Assembly (NCBI RefSeq): GCF_000526715.1 | Contig: NZ_JAGP01000001.1 | Coordinates: forward strand, 992,001-1,056,000 | Direction of reading: 5' to 3' | Source: Hydrogenovibrio kuenenii DSM 12350 | Lineage (GTDB): Bacteria > Pseudomonadota > Gammaproteobacteria > Thiomicrospirales > Thiomicrospiraceae | Length of the DNA stretch: 64,000 bases | Shown: positions 49,901-59,637 of the stretch, one piece after another | Layout: the number at the start of each line of letters is the position of its first letter | Numbering within the stretch: the stretch's first letter is position 1 | Position numbers and translations under genes: made by a program | Notes under the pieces: generated by a model | Told to the model about the DNA's origin: nothing | Database searches by the model: none | The model's input: only the letters and a program-made list of their open reading frames with translations

Positions 49901-50432
49901 CCAACTGGTGGATTTAAAACCAGAAAAATGGGCTAAGAAGTGGGTAGCAGGCTTAATTGTTGAAGCTCGAGCCAAGGTTACTAAGAGTGGTAATAAAATG
50001 GGGTTCGTGTCTTTAGATGACCAAACCTCGCGATTGGAAGTAGTTTTAAGACCAGCAGTTTTTGAGTCTTGTCGTGAACTTCTTGAGCCAGACAATATTG
50101 TAATGGTTTATGGCGAGGTGGCAGAAGATACGTTTAATGGCGGTATTAAGCTTGATGCGGAGCAAGTGGTAACGCTTGCGGAATCACGTATTGAAAGAGC
50201 AAGGGCTATCAAAATTCTTGTGCATAAGCCTATGGCGTTGTCGGATATTCATGAGTTGCAGAATATTATGCTGACCTCTCGTTCCGAACAAGGATTGCCT
50301 TTGGTAATCGATTATCAAAATTCGAATGCACGCGCACAATTGATTACTCAAGAGGGATTTATCTTCTATCCCGATGATGCTTTGTTGGAAGCGTTAAAAT
50401 CGAATGGTTGGCAGGCAGAAATAGTGCTTTAA
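46956..50432 (+). CDS. dnaE: DNA polymerase III alpha subunit
   Basis: 1158 residues from ATG 46956 (the frame opens at TTG 46941 but the conserved start is [17 protein letters not shown]). PHP domain (about 1-270), palm with catalytic aspartates in [38 protein letters not shown], FKFDF-like [36 protein letters not shown], the helix-hairpin-helix region and the C-terminal OB fold ([14 protein letters not shown]). Replicative polymerase. A flexible acidic stretch around residue 930 ([11 protein letters not shown]) resembles the usual beta-clamp site region. No accA follows. Confidence 0.98.
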   Translation: [1158 protein letters not shown]

Positions 50433-50641
50433 GCGAAAAAAATGACTACAATAAGCGCATTTTATGGCTGCCTAAAGGTTGAATGGGTTGTTTAGTATAG
50501 TCTATTACTTAATAACGGCAGTTTAAGTATGGTTTTAAGTGATAAAGAATTTTAATTTCTAAAGTTTGGCTAACCGTGTAGTATGGCTCAAACTAAAAAA
50601 TAGAATGCCAAGTGATATCTGGTAGAAAAAAGGGAGAAGAG

Positions 50642-52603
50642 ATGTCCAACAATATTGAATCCATTTTGCATGAAACGCGTGTGTTTAATCCTACAGAATC
50701 ATTCAAAGCGCAAGCGAACGTTAACGATGAAACTTACGCAGCGTTGATGAAAAAAGCAGATGATGATTATGAAGGTTTTTGGGCAGAACTAGCGAGAGAA
50801 AAATTAACTTGGTCAAAACCTTTCACCAAAACACTTGATGACTCTAATGCTCCTTTTTATAAATGGTTTTCTGACGGTGAACTTAACGTTTCCTATAACT
50901 GTATCGATCGCCACCTTGCTGAAAAGCAAGATAAGCTAGCAATCATTTTTGAAACGGATGATGGTCGAGTTGAACAATATACCTATAAAGAATTACATGA
51001 CGAAGTCAGCCGTTTTGCAAACGCTTTAACCGCTCAAGGCATTGAGGCGGGCGATAGAGTTGTTATCTATATGCCAATGATTCCTCAAGCGGTATTTGCT
51101 ATGCAAGCTTGCGCTCGTATTGGTGCTATTCATTCAGTCGTATTTGGTGGTTTTTCTGCAGAAGCGTTGAAAGATCGCATTGAAGATGCTTCTGCTCGTA
51201 TGGTTATTACTGCAAACGTGAGTGTCCGTGGTGGCAAGACTATCCCTCTAAAGACTTCAGTGGATGAAGCGTTAGAAAAAGGTGGAGACTCAATTCGTAA
51301 GGTTATTGTGTATCACCGTACTAACGATGCTGTCACTATGAAAGAAGGGCGTGATATTACATGGCATGATGCCATTGCAGGCATGAGCAATTATCATGAT
51401 CCTTTGATGGTTAATGCGGAACATCCACTATTTCTTCTTTATACTTCTGGTTCAACAGGTAAACCTAAAGGAATTCAGCATAGCTCCGCTGGTTATTTAC
51501 TAAACGCCCACCTTACCAATGAGTGGGTATTTGACTTAAAAGACAATGATGTATTTTGGTGTACTGCGGATGTAGGTTGGATTACAGGGCATACTTATGT
51601 TGCTTATGGCCCATTGTCTGTTGGTGCAACGATAGTAATGTTTGAAGGTGTGCCTACATACCCTGATGCAGGGCGTTTCTGGCAAGTGTGCCAAGACCAT
51701 GCGGTGACTGTTTTCTATACGGCACCAACGGCAATTCGTGCACTGATGAAGTTTGGTGATGATCTACCAAAACAATACGATTTATCTAAGCTACGTCTTT
51801 TAGGTACGGTAGGTGAGCCTATTAACCCTGAAGCTTGGATGTGGTATCACACGATTATCGGTCGAGAAGAGTGTCCTATTGTGGATACTTGGTGGCAAAC
51901 TGAAACAGGTGCCAACATGATTGCACCATTACCAGGTGTTACGCCTTTGAAACCAGGTTCTTGTACTAAGCCGTTACCAGGTATTGATGCCAAGATCGTT
52001 GATGAAGAAGGTAACCCTCTTACACATGGTGAAGGTGGGTATCTGGTTGTCGAGAAGCCATGGCCTTCAATGTTGAGAACTATCTGGCATGATGATGAAC
52101 GTTTTGTTGATACCTATTTTGCGATGTTTAAAAATAAGTACTACGTTGTTGGTGATAGTGCTCACTTGGACAATGACGGAAACTTCTGGATTATGGGGCG
52201 TATTGATGATGTCTTGAATGTTTCTGGACACCGTTTAGGAACGATGGAGATTGAGTCTGCATTGGTATCTCATGAAAACGTTGCTGAAGCGGCGGTGGTT
52301 GGAAAACCACATGATGTGAAAGGTGAGTCGGTATTTGCATTTGTGGTCTTGAATATTGATATCCCAGATGGTGAGTTGCGTAACGAGTTGATTCAGGAAC
52401 TTCGTAATCACGTAGCAAAAGAAATTGGGCCTATAGCAAAACCGGATGATATTCGTTTTGGTTCCAACTTACCAAAAACGCGTTCAGGAAAAATTATGCG
52501 TCGTTTACTGAGAACGATTGCTAAAGGTGAAGAAATTACTTCGGATACATCTACTTTAGAAGATCCAAGCATTCTTGATCAGTTCATGCAGCAAAATAAA
52601 TAA
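50642..52603 (+). CDS. acs: acetyl-CoA synthetase
   Basis: 653 residues from ATG 50642 (GGGAG site). AMP-forming motifs: [69 protein letters not shown], and the regulatory acetylation lysine motif [14 protein letters not shown]. Converts acetate, ATP and CoA to acetyl-CoA. It heads an acetate module with the DUF485 protein, ActP and the DUF294 protein downstream. Confidence 0.98.
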   Translation: MSNNIESILHETRVFNPTESFKAQANVNDETYAALMKKADDDYEGFWAELAREKLTWSKPFTKTLDDSNAPFYKWFSDGELNVSYNCIDRHLAEKQDKLAIIFETDDGRVEQYTYKELHDEVSRFANALTAQGIEAGDRVVIYMPMIPQAVFAMQACARIGAIHSVVFGGFSAEALKDRIEDASARMVITANVSVRGGKTIPLKTSVDEALEKGGDSIRKVIVYHRTNDAVTMKEGRDITWHDAIAGMSNYHDPLMVNAEHPLFLLYTSGSTGKPKGIQHSSAGYLLNAHLTNEWVFDLKDNDVFWCTADVGWITGHTYVAYGPLSVGATIVMFEGVPTYPDAGRFWQVCQDHAVTVFYTAPTAIRALMKFGDDLPKQYDLSKLRLLGTVGEPINPEAWMWYHTIIGREECPIVDTWWQTETGANMIAPLPGVTPLKPGSCTKPLPGIDAKIVDEEGNPLTHGEGGYLVVEKPWPSMLRTIWHDDERFVDTYFAMFKNKYYVVGDSAHLDNDGNFWIMGRIDDVLNVSGHRLGTMEIESALVSHENVAEAAVVGKPHDVKGESVFAFVVLNIDIPDGELRNELIQELRNHVAKEIGPIAKPDDIRFGSNLPKTRSGKIMRRLLRTIAKGEEITSDTSTLEDPSILDQFMQQNK

Positions 52604-52657
52604 AAGAAACTTCTGCATATCATTAATGTAAGAAGTTCAAAGAATAGATGTAAAAAG

Positions 52658-52677
52658 AAAATCTACCAGGCTGGGGC
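52658..52677 (+). repeat. dispersed 20-mer, copy 13 (TACC, last base C)
   Basis: AAAATCTACCAGGCTGGGGC between acs and the DUF485 gene on the same strand, 54 bases after the acs stop. No terminator hairpin is evident here. Confidence 0.93.
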
Positions 52678-52741
52678 TAATAACAATAACTTAGCCTAGT
52701 AGGTTTAATGTAGTTGTTCTATTAAACCAAAGGAGGAACGG

Positions 52742-53047
52742 ATGGAACAATCCAAAGTAGAGAAGATTAAAAGTCTTCCGCAATATCACCAATTGGTGAA
52801 GGAACGTTCTAGCTTGGCGTGGAAACTCTCTATCGCAATGCTAGTCGTTTATTATGGTTATATTTTGTTGCTGGCATTTGACCCAGCATTTTTTACAACT
52901 ATTGTAAGCGGTCAGTACGTTTCGATAGGATTTCCAGTCGGGGTGGCAATCATTATTTTTTCTTTCTTATTGACGGGTTATTACGTTAAAAAAGCGAATA
53001 GCGATTTTGATAAATTAACTGCTGAAATTAAAAAAGAGGTGGAGTAA
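52742..53047 (+). CDS. DUF485 (YjcH-like) inner membrane protein
   Basis: 101 residues, two membrane helices (about 30-50 and 60-80). [19 protein letters not shown] and [18 protein letters not shown] are family signatures. It accompanies ActP in most proteobacteria and overlaps its start by one base (TAATG). AGGAGG ribosome site upstream. Confidence 0.92.
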   Translation: MEQSKVEKIKSLPQYHQLVKERSSLAWKLSIAMLVVYYGYILLLAFDPAFFTTIVSGQYVSIGFPVGVAIIIFSFLLTGYYVKKANSDFDKLTAEIKKEVE

Positions 53048-54708
53048 TGACGATGATTAAATGGAACAAAATCTTCGGATTAGCTGCACTATTATTAATG
53101 CCAACAATTGCATTTGCTGCTGGCGATATGCAAACAGACGGAACCAAGTCTGAAACAAATTTCTCTGCGATTGCGATGTTTGTTGTGTTTGTTGGTTTAA
53201 CGCTTTATATCACTTATTGGGCTGCAAAGCGCACTAAGTCAGCAAAAGATTTTTATGCTGCTGGTGGTGGTATTACAGGTCTTCAGAACGGTTTGGCGAT
53301 TGCGGGAGACTATATGTCTGCGGCGTCATTCCTGGGTATTACTGGGATGGTTTATCTAAAAGGTTATGATGGTTTGATTTTTGCCATCGGTTTCCTTGTT
53401 GGTTGGCCTATTATCCTGTTCTTGATGTCAGAGCGCTTGAGAAACCTAGGTAAGTACACCTTTACGGATGTAGCTGCTTATCGTTTTAAACAAAAGCCTA
53501 TTCGTATTCTTGCTGCTTTCGGTGGGATTGCTGTTGTTATCCTATATCTTATTGCGCAGATGGTTGGTGCGGGTAAATTGATTGAATTGCTATTCGGTCT
53601 AGACTTTGCCTATGCTGTTGTGATGGTTGGTGTTTTGATTATTGCATACGTTTCATTTGGTGGAATGTTGGCAACTACCTGGGTACAAATCATTAAAGCC
53701 GTCTTGCTGCTTGGTGGTGCGACCTTTATTGCCTTAATGGTAATGGTTAATATGGGCTTTAGTTTTGAAACCTTGTTTAAAACTGCAGTCGAAAACCGTG
53801 GTAATAATATGAATATCCTGTTCTCAGGTGGGTTTGTTTCTGACCCTGTGAATGCGATTTCTCTTGGTATCGCCTTGATGTTTGGTACAGCTGGTTTGCC
53901 ACATATCCTAATGCGATTCTTCACTGTTCCTGATGCAAAAGAAGCTCGTAAGTCTGTTTTCTTTGCTACAGGTTTCATCGGTTACTTCTATATTCTTGCA
54001 TTCATTATCGGTTTTGGCGCAATTGCGTTGATTACAGCTGATATGTATATGCATGCTGGTAAGTTGATCGGTGGTAACAACATGGCGGCGATTCACTTGT
54101 CACATGTGTTAGGTGGTGATGCATTCCTTGGTTTCATCTCTGCGGTAGCTTTTGCAACGATTCTTGCAGTAGTTTCAGGGTTGACCTTGGCTGGTGCGTC
54201 TGCAATTTCACATGATATTTATGCGAATGTTATTAACCCTAACGCAACAGAAGAGCAAGAAACCAAAGTAGCGAAAAAAGCGACGTTTGTTATTGGTGCT
54301 TTGGCGATTATTTTCGGTATCGGCTTTAAAGATCAAAACATCGCTTTCGTGGTAGCACTTGCATTTACGATTGCTGCATCTGCTAACTTCCCAGTTCTGA
54401 TTATGTCTATGTTCTGGGATAAAATGACTACACGTGGTGCAGTTATCGGTGGTTGGCTAGGGCTAATTTCGGCTGTTGTAGCTGTTGTGCTTGGGCCTGT
54501 TGTTTGGACGCAAATCCTACATATGGGTGAAGCAATTGTTCCTTACAAATTCCCTGCCTTGTTTACGGTAGCGATTGCATTTATCGGTATTTGGTTCTTC
54601 TCAATTACTGATAAATCAGAAAGAGCAAAAATTGACAGAGAAGGATTTGAAGCGCAGTTCATTCGTTCTCAAACAGGTATTGGTGCTGAAGGTGCTTCAG
54701 ACCACTAA
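53047..54708 (+). CDS. actP: cation/acetate symporter ActP
   Basis: 553 residues. N-terminal signal-like helix ([16 protein letters not shown]), then about 13 membrane segments of the sodium:solute symporter family: [21 protein letters not shown] is the classic SSS motif, followed by [33 protein letters not shown] and [16 protein letters not shown]. Takes up acetate and glycolate. Coupled to the DUF485 gene. Confidence 0.97.
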   Translation: MTMIKWNKIFGLAALLLMPTIAFAAGDMQTDGTKSETNFSAIAMFVVFVGLTLYITYWAAKRTKSAKDFYAAGGGITGLQNGLAIAGDYMSAASFLGITGMVYLKGYDGLIFAIGFLVGWPIILFLMSERLRNLGKYTFTDVAAYRFKQKPIRILAAFGGIAVVILYLIAQMVGAGKLIELLFGLDFAYAVVMVGVLIIAYVSFGGMLATTWVQIIKAVLLLGGATFIALMVMVNMGFSFETLFKTAVENRGNNMNILFSGGFVSDPVNAISLGIALMFGTAGLPHILMRFFTVPDAKEARKSVFFATGFIGYFYILAFIIGFGAIALITADMYMHAGKLIGGNNMAAIHLSHVLGGDAFLGFISAVAFATILAVVSGLTLAGASAISHDIYANVINPNATEEQETKVAKKATFVIGALAIIFGIGFKDQNIAFVVALAFTIAASANFPVLIMSMFWDKMTTRGAVIGGWLGLISAVVAVVLGPVVWTQILHMGEAIVPYKFPALFTVAIAFIGIWFFSITDKSERAKIDREGFEAQFIRSQTGIGAEGASDH

Positions 54709-54740
54709 ATGTTATTTGTCAGTTATATGATGATGTAATA

Positions 54741-54766
54741 AAAAGGGGGCTTATGCCTCCTTTTTT
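54741..54766 (+). terminator. Rho-independent terminator after actP
   Basis: AAAAGGGGGC, loop TTAT, GCCTCCTTTT with one G-T pair, then T-run. Confidence 0.85.
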
Positions 54767-54824
54767 GTCTTGAAATCCTTGTAAAACTGATACAAGATGA
54801 ACGAAACAATAAAGTCAGTCTTAT

Positions 54825-56717
54825 ATGCATAATAGTCCGGTAATAAACTTACTTCACCAGTTAGAGCCTTTTTCTAATTTACCTGAACAATCGCTACAAG
54901 AGCTAGCTGCTTCAATGGATGTGGTTTATTTTCCTCAGGGTTCAAAATTCGCACTACAGTTACATGAAAATCCTGAGGAAAATGCATCACTTTATATTTT
55001 GATTAAAGGTCGTATTGCAGAGTTCGATAATGAAGGTCGTCAAACAGCTTTGTATCTTCACCATACGTTCTTTGGCGAGTCGGTTTTATTGAAGAAACTC
55101 AATGAAAGCAACTATGAGGTTAAAGAAGAGGCTATAGCTTATCGTTTGCCAGGGGGTAAGTTTCTGGAATGGGTAAAGATGCCTGAGTTGGCAAACTACT
55201 TCTTTAATTCCATTACGGATAAGCTGGATCAGCTACACAAAAGCCGGCAAATGGCGTCATCAAGTGAAGCCTTGATGGAGTTGGTTGTGGATGCTCCAGT
55301 AAAACCGCTTAATATCCTAAGTGCACAAGCAACGGTTGCATCGGCCATAAGTCAGATGGCAACAACGCAAGTGGATGCTTGTTTGGTTAAATTGGACAGG
55401 GCATCACACGAAGTCCAAGACGTTATGAGTGAGTATGGCATTTTGACGGCGATGGATTTGTTAAAAGCCATTTCTCATGATCCAAACGTGCTGAATCAAG
55501 CCGTTGATCCATTTGCTCAATCTCCGGTAATAAGTGTTCACCGACATGACTATTTGTTCAACGCATTGCTTAAAATGACTCGCCACTATGTGAATCGTTT
55601 GGTTATTAGAGGTGACAACGAACCCGTTGGCTTTCTTTATCAAAAAGATTTAATGGGGCACTTTGCTACCCAGTCTGGTTTAGGGATGTTGAGCTTAGAA
55701 CAGGTAACAAGTAGAGAAGAAATTGAGCCTGTCTTAAGGCAGGTGGATGATCTGATTACAAATTTAAATGCGCGTGGCGTGAAAACACACTATATCGCCA
55801 AATTGGCAACAGAGGTTTACCGGAAGGTTTTTCAAAAAGTATTTGACTTGCTAGAGCCAGATGCAGTGCTGCAATCAGGGTGTTTTATTGTAATGGGAAG
55901 TGAAGGTCGTGCTGAACAGGTTATGAGAACCGATCAGGACAATGCTTTTATCTTGCCTGAAATGGATGAGCAAACGTTTGAAACACTAAAGCCATTTGCA
56001 GAGCGTTTGACTCAATCCCTTATTGATTTGGGTTTTCCGCGTTGTCCTGGTGAAGTTATGGTCTGCAACCCATTGTGGTTTCAGCCAATTAATAGTTTTA
56101 AGCAACAGCTTAAATCTTGGATGAATACACAAGATGAAACGGGTTTTATGAATGTGTCTATTTTTCTTGATGCCGAAGTTGTGTTTGGTGATGAAGCGCT
56201 TTTAAAAGATTGTAAACAGTTGGTTTCGGACTGGGTAAAAAATTACCCTCAATTTTTAAGGCATTTTGCCAAACCTGTTTTTCAGTTTGAAACACCGGTC
56301 AATTTCTTTGGTCGTTTGGTGTCTGAAAAGCAAGATCAACAAGATCTTTTGGATTTAAAGAAAGGCGGTATTTTTGCCATTGTTCACGGCGTGCGTTGCT
56401 TGGCACTGGAGTTTGGTATTTCCCAAACCAATACTCATTGGCGTATAAAAGCACTAATGGAAAGTGGTTTTTTCTCTGAATCTTTTGGTCATGAATTAGG
56501 GGAAAGTTTGAACTTTTTTAATACGCTACGTTTAGAAAATATGATTGATTTAAAACAATCTGGCGTTAATGCATCTGAATTCGAGTCTAAGCAAAATAAG
56601 ATACAAGTAACGAATTTAACTACGATTCAACAAGATTTATTAAAAGATGCTTTTGATGTGGTTAAGCGGTTTAAGAAAATGCTTAATCACCACTATAAAC
56701 TCGATACTTTGCTTTAA
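54825..56717 (+). CDS. cNMP-binding/CBS/DUF294 nucleotidyltransferase-like signalling protein
   Basis: 630 residues. Cyclic-nucleotide-binding-like domain (about 10-125; YILIKGRIAEFDNEGR, HHTFFGESVLL), two CBS motifs (about 165-280), DUF294 nucleotidyltransferase-like domain (about 310-450) with the GSEGR and RTDQDNAFIL motif (MGSEGRAEQVMRTDQDNA), and a helical DUF294_C (about 480-620). Such proteins are regularly linked to acs-actP and to a DnaQ-like exonuclease, as here, and are thought to sense nucleotides; the function is not settled. Confidence 0.9.
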   Translation: MHNSPVINLLHQLEPFSNLPEQSLQELAASMDVVYFPQGSKFALQLHENPEENASLYILIKGRIAEFDNEGRQTALYLHHTFFGESVLLKKLNESNYEVKEEAIAYRLPGGKFLEWVKMPELANYFFNSITDKLDQLHKSRQMASSSEALMELVVDAPVKPLNILSAQATVASAISQMATTQVDACLVKLDRASHEVQDVMSEYGILTAMDLLKAISHDPNVLNQAVDPFAQSPVISVHRHDYLFNALLKMTRHYVNRLVIRGDNEPVGFLYQKDLMGHFATQSGLGMLSLEQVTSREEIEPVLRQVDDLITNLNARGVKTHYIAKLATEVYRKVFQKVFDLLEPDAVLQSGCFIVMGSEGRAEQVMRTDQDNAFILPEMDEQTFETLKPFAERLTQSLIDLGFPRCPGEVMVCNPLWFQPINSFKQQLKSWMNTQDETGFMNVSIFLDAEVVFGDEALLKDCKQLVSDWVKNYPQFLRHFAKPVFQFETPVNFFGRLVSEKQDQQDLLDLKKGGIFAIVHGVRCLALEFGISQTNTHWRIKALMESGFFSESFGHELGESLNFFNTLRLENMIDLKQSGVNASEFESKQNKIQVTNLTTIQQDLLKDAFDVVKRFKKMLNHHYKLDTLL

Positions 56718-56726
56718 GGGGACCCT

Positions 56727-57371
56727 GTGGTTGGGTTAAAAAAATTTAAGCATGCAATTTTTCATATTTGGCAGAAATATTGGCTCAAAGAGCCTGAGTA
56801 TCAATTTTTGTTTGAGCAGGCACCAGAAGATGAGTATGTGTGTTTTGACTGCGAAACAACTGGATTAAACCCCAAAAAAGACAAGATATTAACGCTCTCA
56901 GCAGTCAGGATAAAAGGCAATCAAATCCTTGCAGGACAATCTTTGGATATTACAGTAAGGCATGCCGGTCAAATTCATGAGAACAGTATAAAAGTACACC
57001 AGTTGAGATATTTAGATTTAGTAGAAGGTATTGGTGAAAAAGAAGCTATACGGCAATTTTTATACTTTATTGGCAGTCGTCCGCTAGTGGGGTACTACCT
57101 AGAGTTTGATGTTGAACTTGTTAATAGAGTGCTTAAACCTTGGTTGAATATAGTGCTTCCAAACCTTCAGGTAGAAGTGTCTGAGCTTTTTTATGATTAT
57201 AAGTTGAAGTCGAAATATCAGTCTGTTTACCTGCCTAATATAGACTTGTCGTTTGAGCACATTCTTGAACAATTGGCGCTACCCAATCTTGGACAGCATA
57301 ACGCTCGGAATGATGCGATGATGACGGCATTGGTTTTCCTTAAATTGAAATCTTTGATGAATGTCAGATAG
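56727..57371 (+). CDS. DnaQ-like 3'-5' exonuclease
   Basis: 214 residues from GTG 56727 (GGGGA site). DEDDh exonuclease: Exo I CFDCETTGLNPKKDKILTLSAV, Exo II GYYLEFDVELVNRVL, Exo III HNARNDAMMTALVFLKL. The His-Asn-x-x-Asp arrangement fits DEDDh. It follows the DUF294 gene by 9 bases, a pairing common in proteobacteria with acetate modules; the biological role is unclear. It is shorter than PolC/DnaQ epsilon and lacks a clamp-binding tail. Confidence 0.9.
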   Translation: MVGLKKFKHAIFHIWQKYWLKEPEYQFLFEQAPEDEYVCFDCETTGLNPKKDKILTLSAVRIKGNQILAGQSLDITVRHAGQIHENSIKVHQLRYLDLVEGIGEKEAIRQFLYFIGSRPLVGYYLEFDVELVNRVLKPWLNIVLPNLQVEVSELFYDYKLKSKYQSVYLPNIDLSFEHILEQLALPNLGQHNARNDAMMTALVFLKLKSLMNVR

Positions 57372-57398
57372 AAAGGTAAACAAAAATAAGGTTTTGCA

Positions 57399-57427
57399 TT
57401 GAAAATTAGCGGTAAAGTCCTTATAAT
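57399..57427 (+). promoter_or_regulatory. strong sigma-70 promoter of the rimP leader
   Basis: TTGAAA (57399-57404), 17-base spacer, TATAAT (57422-57427): the best promoter match in the window. Transcription should begin near 57434. Confidence 0.8.
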
Positions 57428-57433
57428 GACGCC

Positions 57434-57570
57434 AGTTTTTTAAATCTGTTTAACAGAAGATATTCAGAAACTAGGGTTTGGTCACGATGACTTTTTGTCC
57501 GATTTATCGGCAAGCTTCTGAATACTCTATGCTGATACCATTTAAAAACCCCGTTTTACGGGGTTTTTTG
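57434..57570 (+). ncRNA. structured leader RNA or attenuator upstream of rimP
   Basis: About 137 nt between a strong promoter and an intrinsic terminator. An outer stem TATTCAGAA (57461-57469) with TTCTGAATA (57516-57524) encloses two small hairpins, GTCA-CGA-TGAC (57481-57491) and CCGA-TTTA-TCGG (57499-57510), giving a three-way-junction shape. A terminator follows (ACCCCG/CGGGGT stem, 57544-57569, with T-run). The rimP start is 23 bases beyond, so the RNA may be an attenuating leader of rimP-nusA-infB or a separate small RNA. E. coli has a tRNA (metY) and a known leader at this place; the structure here is not a tRNA. Confidence 0.6.
57544..57569 (+). terminator. intrinsic terminator within the rimP leader
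   Basis: AAAAACCCCG, loop, CGGGGTTTTTT; lies upstream of rimP rather than after a gene. Confidence 0.92.
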
Positions 57571-57592
57571 TTTTTAGAAATAAGGAAAGTGC

Positions 57593-58045
57593 GTGACATT
57601 AGAGGATAAAATCGAGCAGTTGCTAAAACCCACTGTTGAATCAATGGGATTTGACCTTTGGGGGTGTGAATATTTACCTGCGGGAAAACACTCTACCCTA
57701 AGAGTTTATATTGAAAAGCCAGAAGGCGTCACTGTTAGCGACTGTGGTTCTGTAAGCCGTCAGGCAAGCGCGATTTTAGATGTCGAAGATCCTATTTCCA
57801 ATGCGTATATGCTGGAAGTTTCTTCCCCTGGTATGGATCGTCCGTTAATGAGACCTGAACAATTTAAAGCGTATGAAAATGCTTTGGTTCAGGTTAGAAC
57901 GGCAGTTGACGTTATGGGGCGTAAGCGTTTTAAGGGCAAGATGGTTCAAGTCAGTGAAGAAGGTATTGAAGTGGAAGTCGATAATGAAATTTATCCGATT
58001 GCCTTCAGCATGATAGAAAAAGCCAATGTCGTTCCAGAGTTTTAA
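57593..58045 (+). CDS. rimP: ribosome maturation factor RimP
   Basis: 150 residues from GTG 57593 (AAGGA site 7 bases before). Two-domain fold: LKPTVESMGFDLWGCEYL, LRVYIEKPEGVTVSDCGSVS, DPISNAYMLEVSSPGMDRPL. Needed for 30S maturation. First gene of rimP-nusA-infB. Confidence 0.97.
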   Translation: MTLEDKIEQLLKPTVESMGFDLWGCEYLPAGKHSTLRVYIEKPEGVTVSDCGSVSRQASAILDVEDPISNAYMLEVSSPGMDRPLMRPEQFKAYENALVQVRTAVDVMGRKRFKGKMVQVSEEGIEVEVDNEIYPIAFSMIEKANVVPEF

Positions 58046-58128
58046 TTCACACTCTGTACAACACTAAACTATTTATATTGAATTCTTTTAAGGTTAAGTA
58101 TTAACTCCTATTTTTGAGGAAAGTTGAA

Positions 58129-59616
58129 ATGAGCAAGGAAGTATTAGCCGTTGTTGAAATCATGTCTAATGAAAAAGGCGTGGAAAAAGAAATTATCTTC
58201 GATGCAATCGAAGCTGCACTAGCAACCGCCACTCGTAAAAGTCATAATGATGAGTTAGATGCTCGCGTTTCAATTGACCGTCAAACAGGAGAGTATGAAA
58301 CTTTTCGTCGTTGGGAAGTGATCGAAGATGATGTTCAGATCGAAGAAAATGTTGGTTGGTATATGCGTCATATGGATGCAGTGGATATTGATCCTCATAT
58401 AGAACCAGGGCAATTTATTGAAGAGCCAATGGAATCTATTGAATTCGGTCGCATTGGAGCACAAACAGCGAAGCAAGTTATTATTCAAAAAGTGCGTGAA
58501 GCTGAGCGCAAGAAAGTTGTTGAAGAGTACACTAAACGTGTTGGTGAGATTCTGACAGGTCAAGTGAAGAGAATAGATCGTGGTGATGTTATCCTAGATT
58601 TAGGTGATAACGTTGACGCAGTTATTCCTCGTGCTGAACTGATTAATCGTGAAACCTTTAAAATGGGTGATCGTGTTCGTGCTTATGTGCAAGAAGTTGG
58701 CTATCGTCCACGTGGTCCTCAAATCATCATGTCACGTTCAGCGAAAGAAATGTTGATGGAGCTGTTCAAGATTGAAGTGCCTGAGATTGGCGATGACCTG
58801 ATTGATATCATGTCAGCAGCACGAGATGTTGGTTTGCGAGCGAAAGTAGCTGTGCGAGCAAATGATCCACGTTTAGACCCAATTGGTGCTTGTGTCGGAA
58901 TGCGTGGTGGGCGTGTTCAAGCGGTCACTAATGAATTGAACGGTGAACGTATTGATATTATCCTTTGGGATCCGAATGATGCGCAATTCGTTATCAATGC
59001 TATGGCGCCTGCTGAAGTCACTTCAATCATGGTTGATGAAGACAGACATGTTATGGACCTAGCGGTAGAAGACGAACAGTTGTCTCAGGCAATTGGTAAA
59101 AATGGACAAAATATCCGTTTAGCGACAGAACTTACTGGTTGGGAATTAAATGTTATGACCCAGTCTGATATGGCTACTAAGCATGAGACTGAGTCTAAAG
59201 ATCAGATTGAACTTTTCATTAACGGACTGGATGTTGATGAAGAATTAGCTGAAGTTTTGGTTGCTGAAGGTTTCACGTCGCTTGAAGAAGTCGCTTATGT
59301 GCCAGCAGCAGAGATGTTGGACATCGAAGGTTTTGATGAAGATATCGTAACGGCTCTAAAAGATAGAGCAAAAGACGCACTGTTAACTCAAGCAATTGCT
59401 AACGAAGAAAAAGCTGCGCTTGCTGAGCCGGATGAAGATCTAAAAAGCTTGGAAGGCATGACGCTAGATATGGCGAAAGCTTTAGCTTCTAAAGGCATTA
59501 AGTCTCAAGAAGACTTGGCCGAGCTTGGCACAGATGAATTAATGGAAATGATTGAGATTGACGAAGTGGCCGCTGGAGAATTGATTCTCAAAGCTCGCGC
59601 CCCTTGGTTCGAATAA
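58129..59616 (+). CDS. nusA: transcription termination/antitermination factor NusA
   Basis: 495 residues from ATG 58129 (GAGGAAAG site; the frame opens at 58114 but this start is better). N-terminal RNAP-binding domain, S1 domain (about 135-200, GEILTGQVKRIDRGDVILDL), two KH domains (GACVGMRGGRVQAVTNEL; SQAIGKNGQNIRLATELTGW), and two C-terminal acidic repeats (FINGLDVDEELAEVLVAEGF; AKALASKGIKSQEDLAELG). Length and repeats match the E. coli type. Confidence 0.98.
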   Translation: MSKEVLAVVEIMSNEKGVEKEIIFDAIEAALATATRKSHNDELDARVSIDRQTGEYETFRRWEVIEDDVQIEENVGWYMRHMDAVDIDPHIEPGQFIEEPMESIEFGRIGAQTAKQVIIQKVREAERKKVVEEYTKRVGEILTGQVKRIDRGDVILDLGDNVDAVIPRAELINRETFKMGDRVRAYVQEVGYRPRGPQIIMSRSAKEMLMELFKIEVPEIGDDLIDIMSAARDVGLRAKVAVRANDPRLDPIGACVGMRGGRVQAVTNELNGERIDIILWDPNDAQFVINAMAPAEVTSIMVDEDRHVMDLAVEDEQLSQAIGKNGQNIRLATELTGWELNVMTQSDMATKHETESKDQIELFINGLDVDEELAEVLVAEGFTSLEEVAYVPAAEMLDIEGFDEDIVTALKDRAKDALLTQAIANEEKAALAEPDEDLKSLEGMTLDMAKALASKGIKSQEDLAELGTDELMEMIEIDEVAAGELILKARAPWFE

Positions 59617-59637
59617 ACTCCGGGAGACAAATAATAG

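Noticed and set aside
57434-57570. A tRNA gene (metY-like) upstream of rimP
   Set aside because: No acceptor stem, T-loop or anticodon arm can be drawn; the fold is an outer stem with two small hairpins followed by a terminator.
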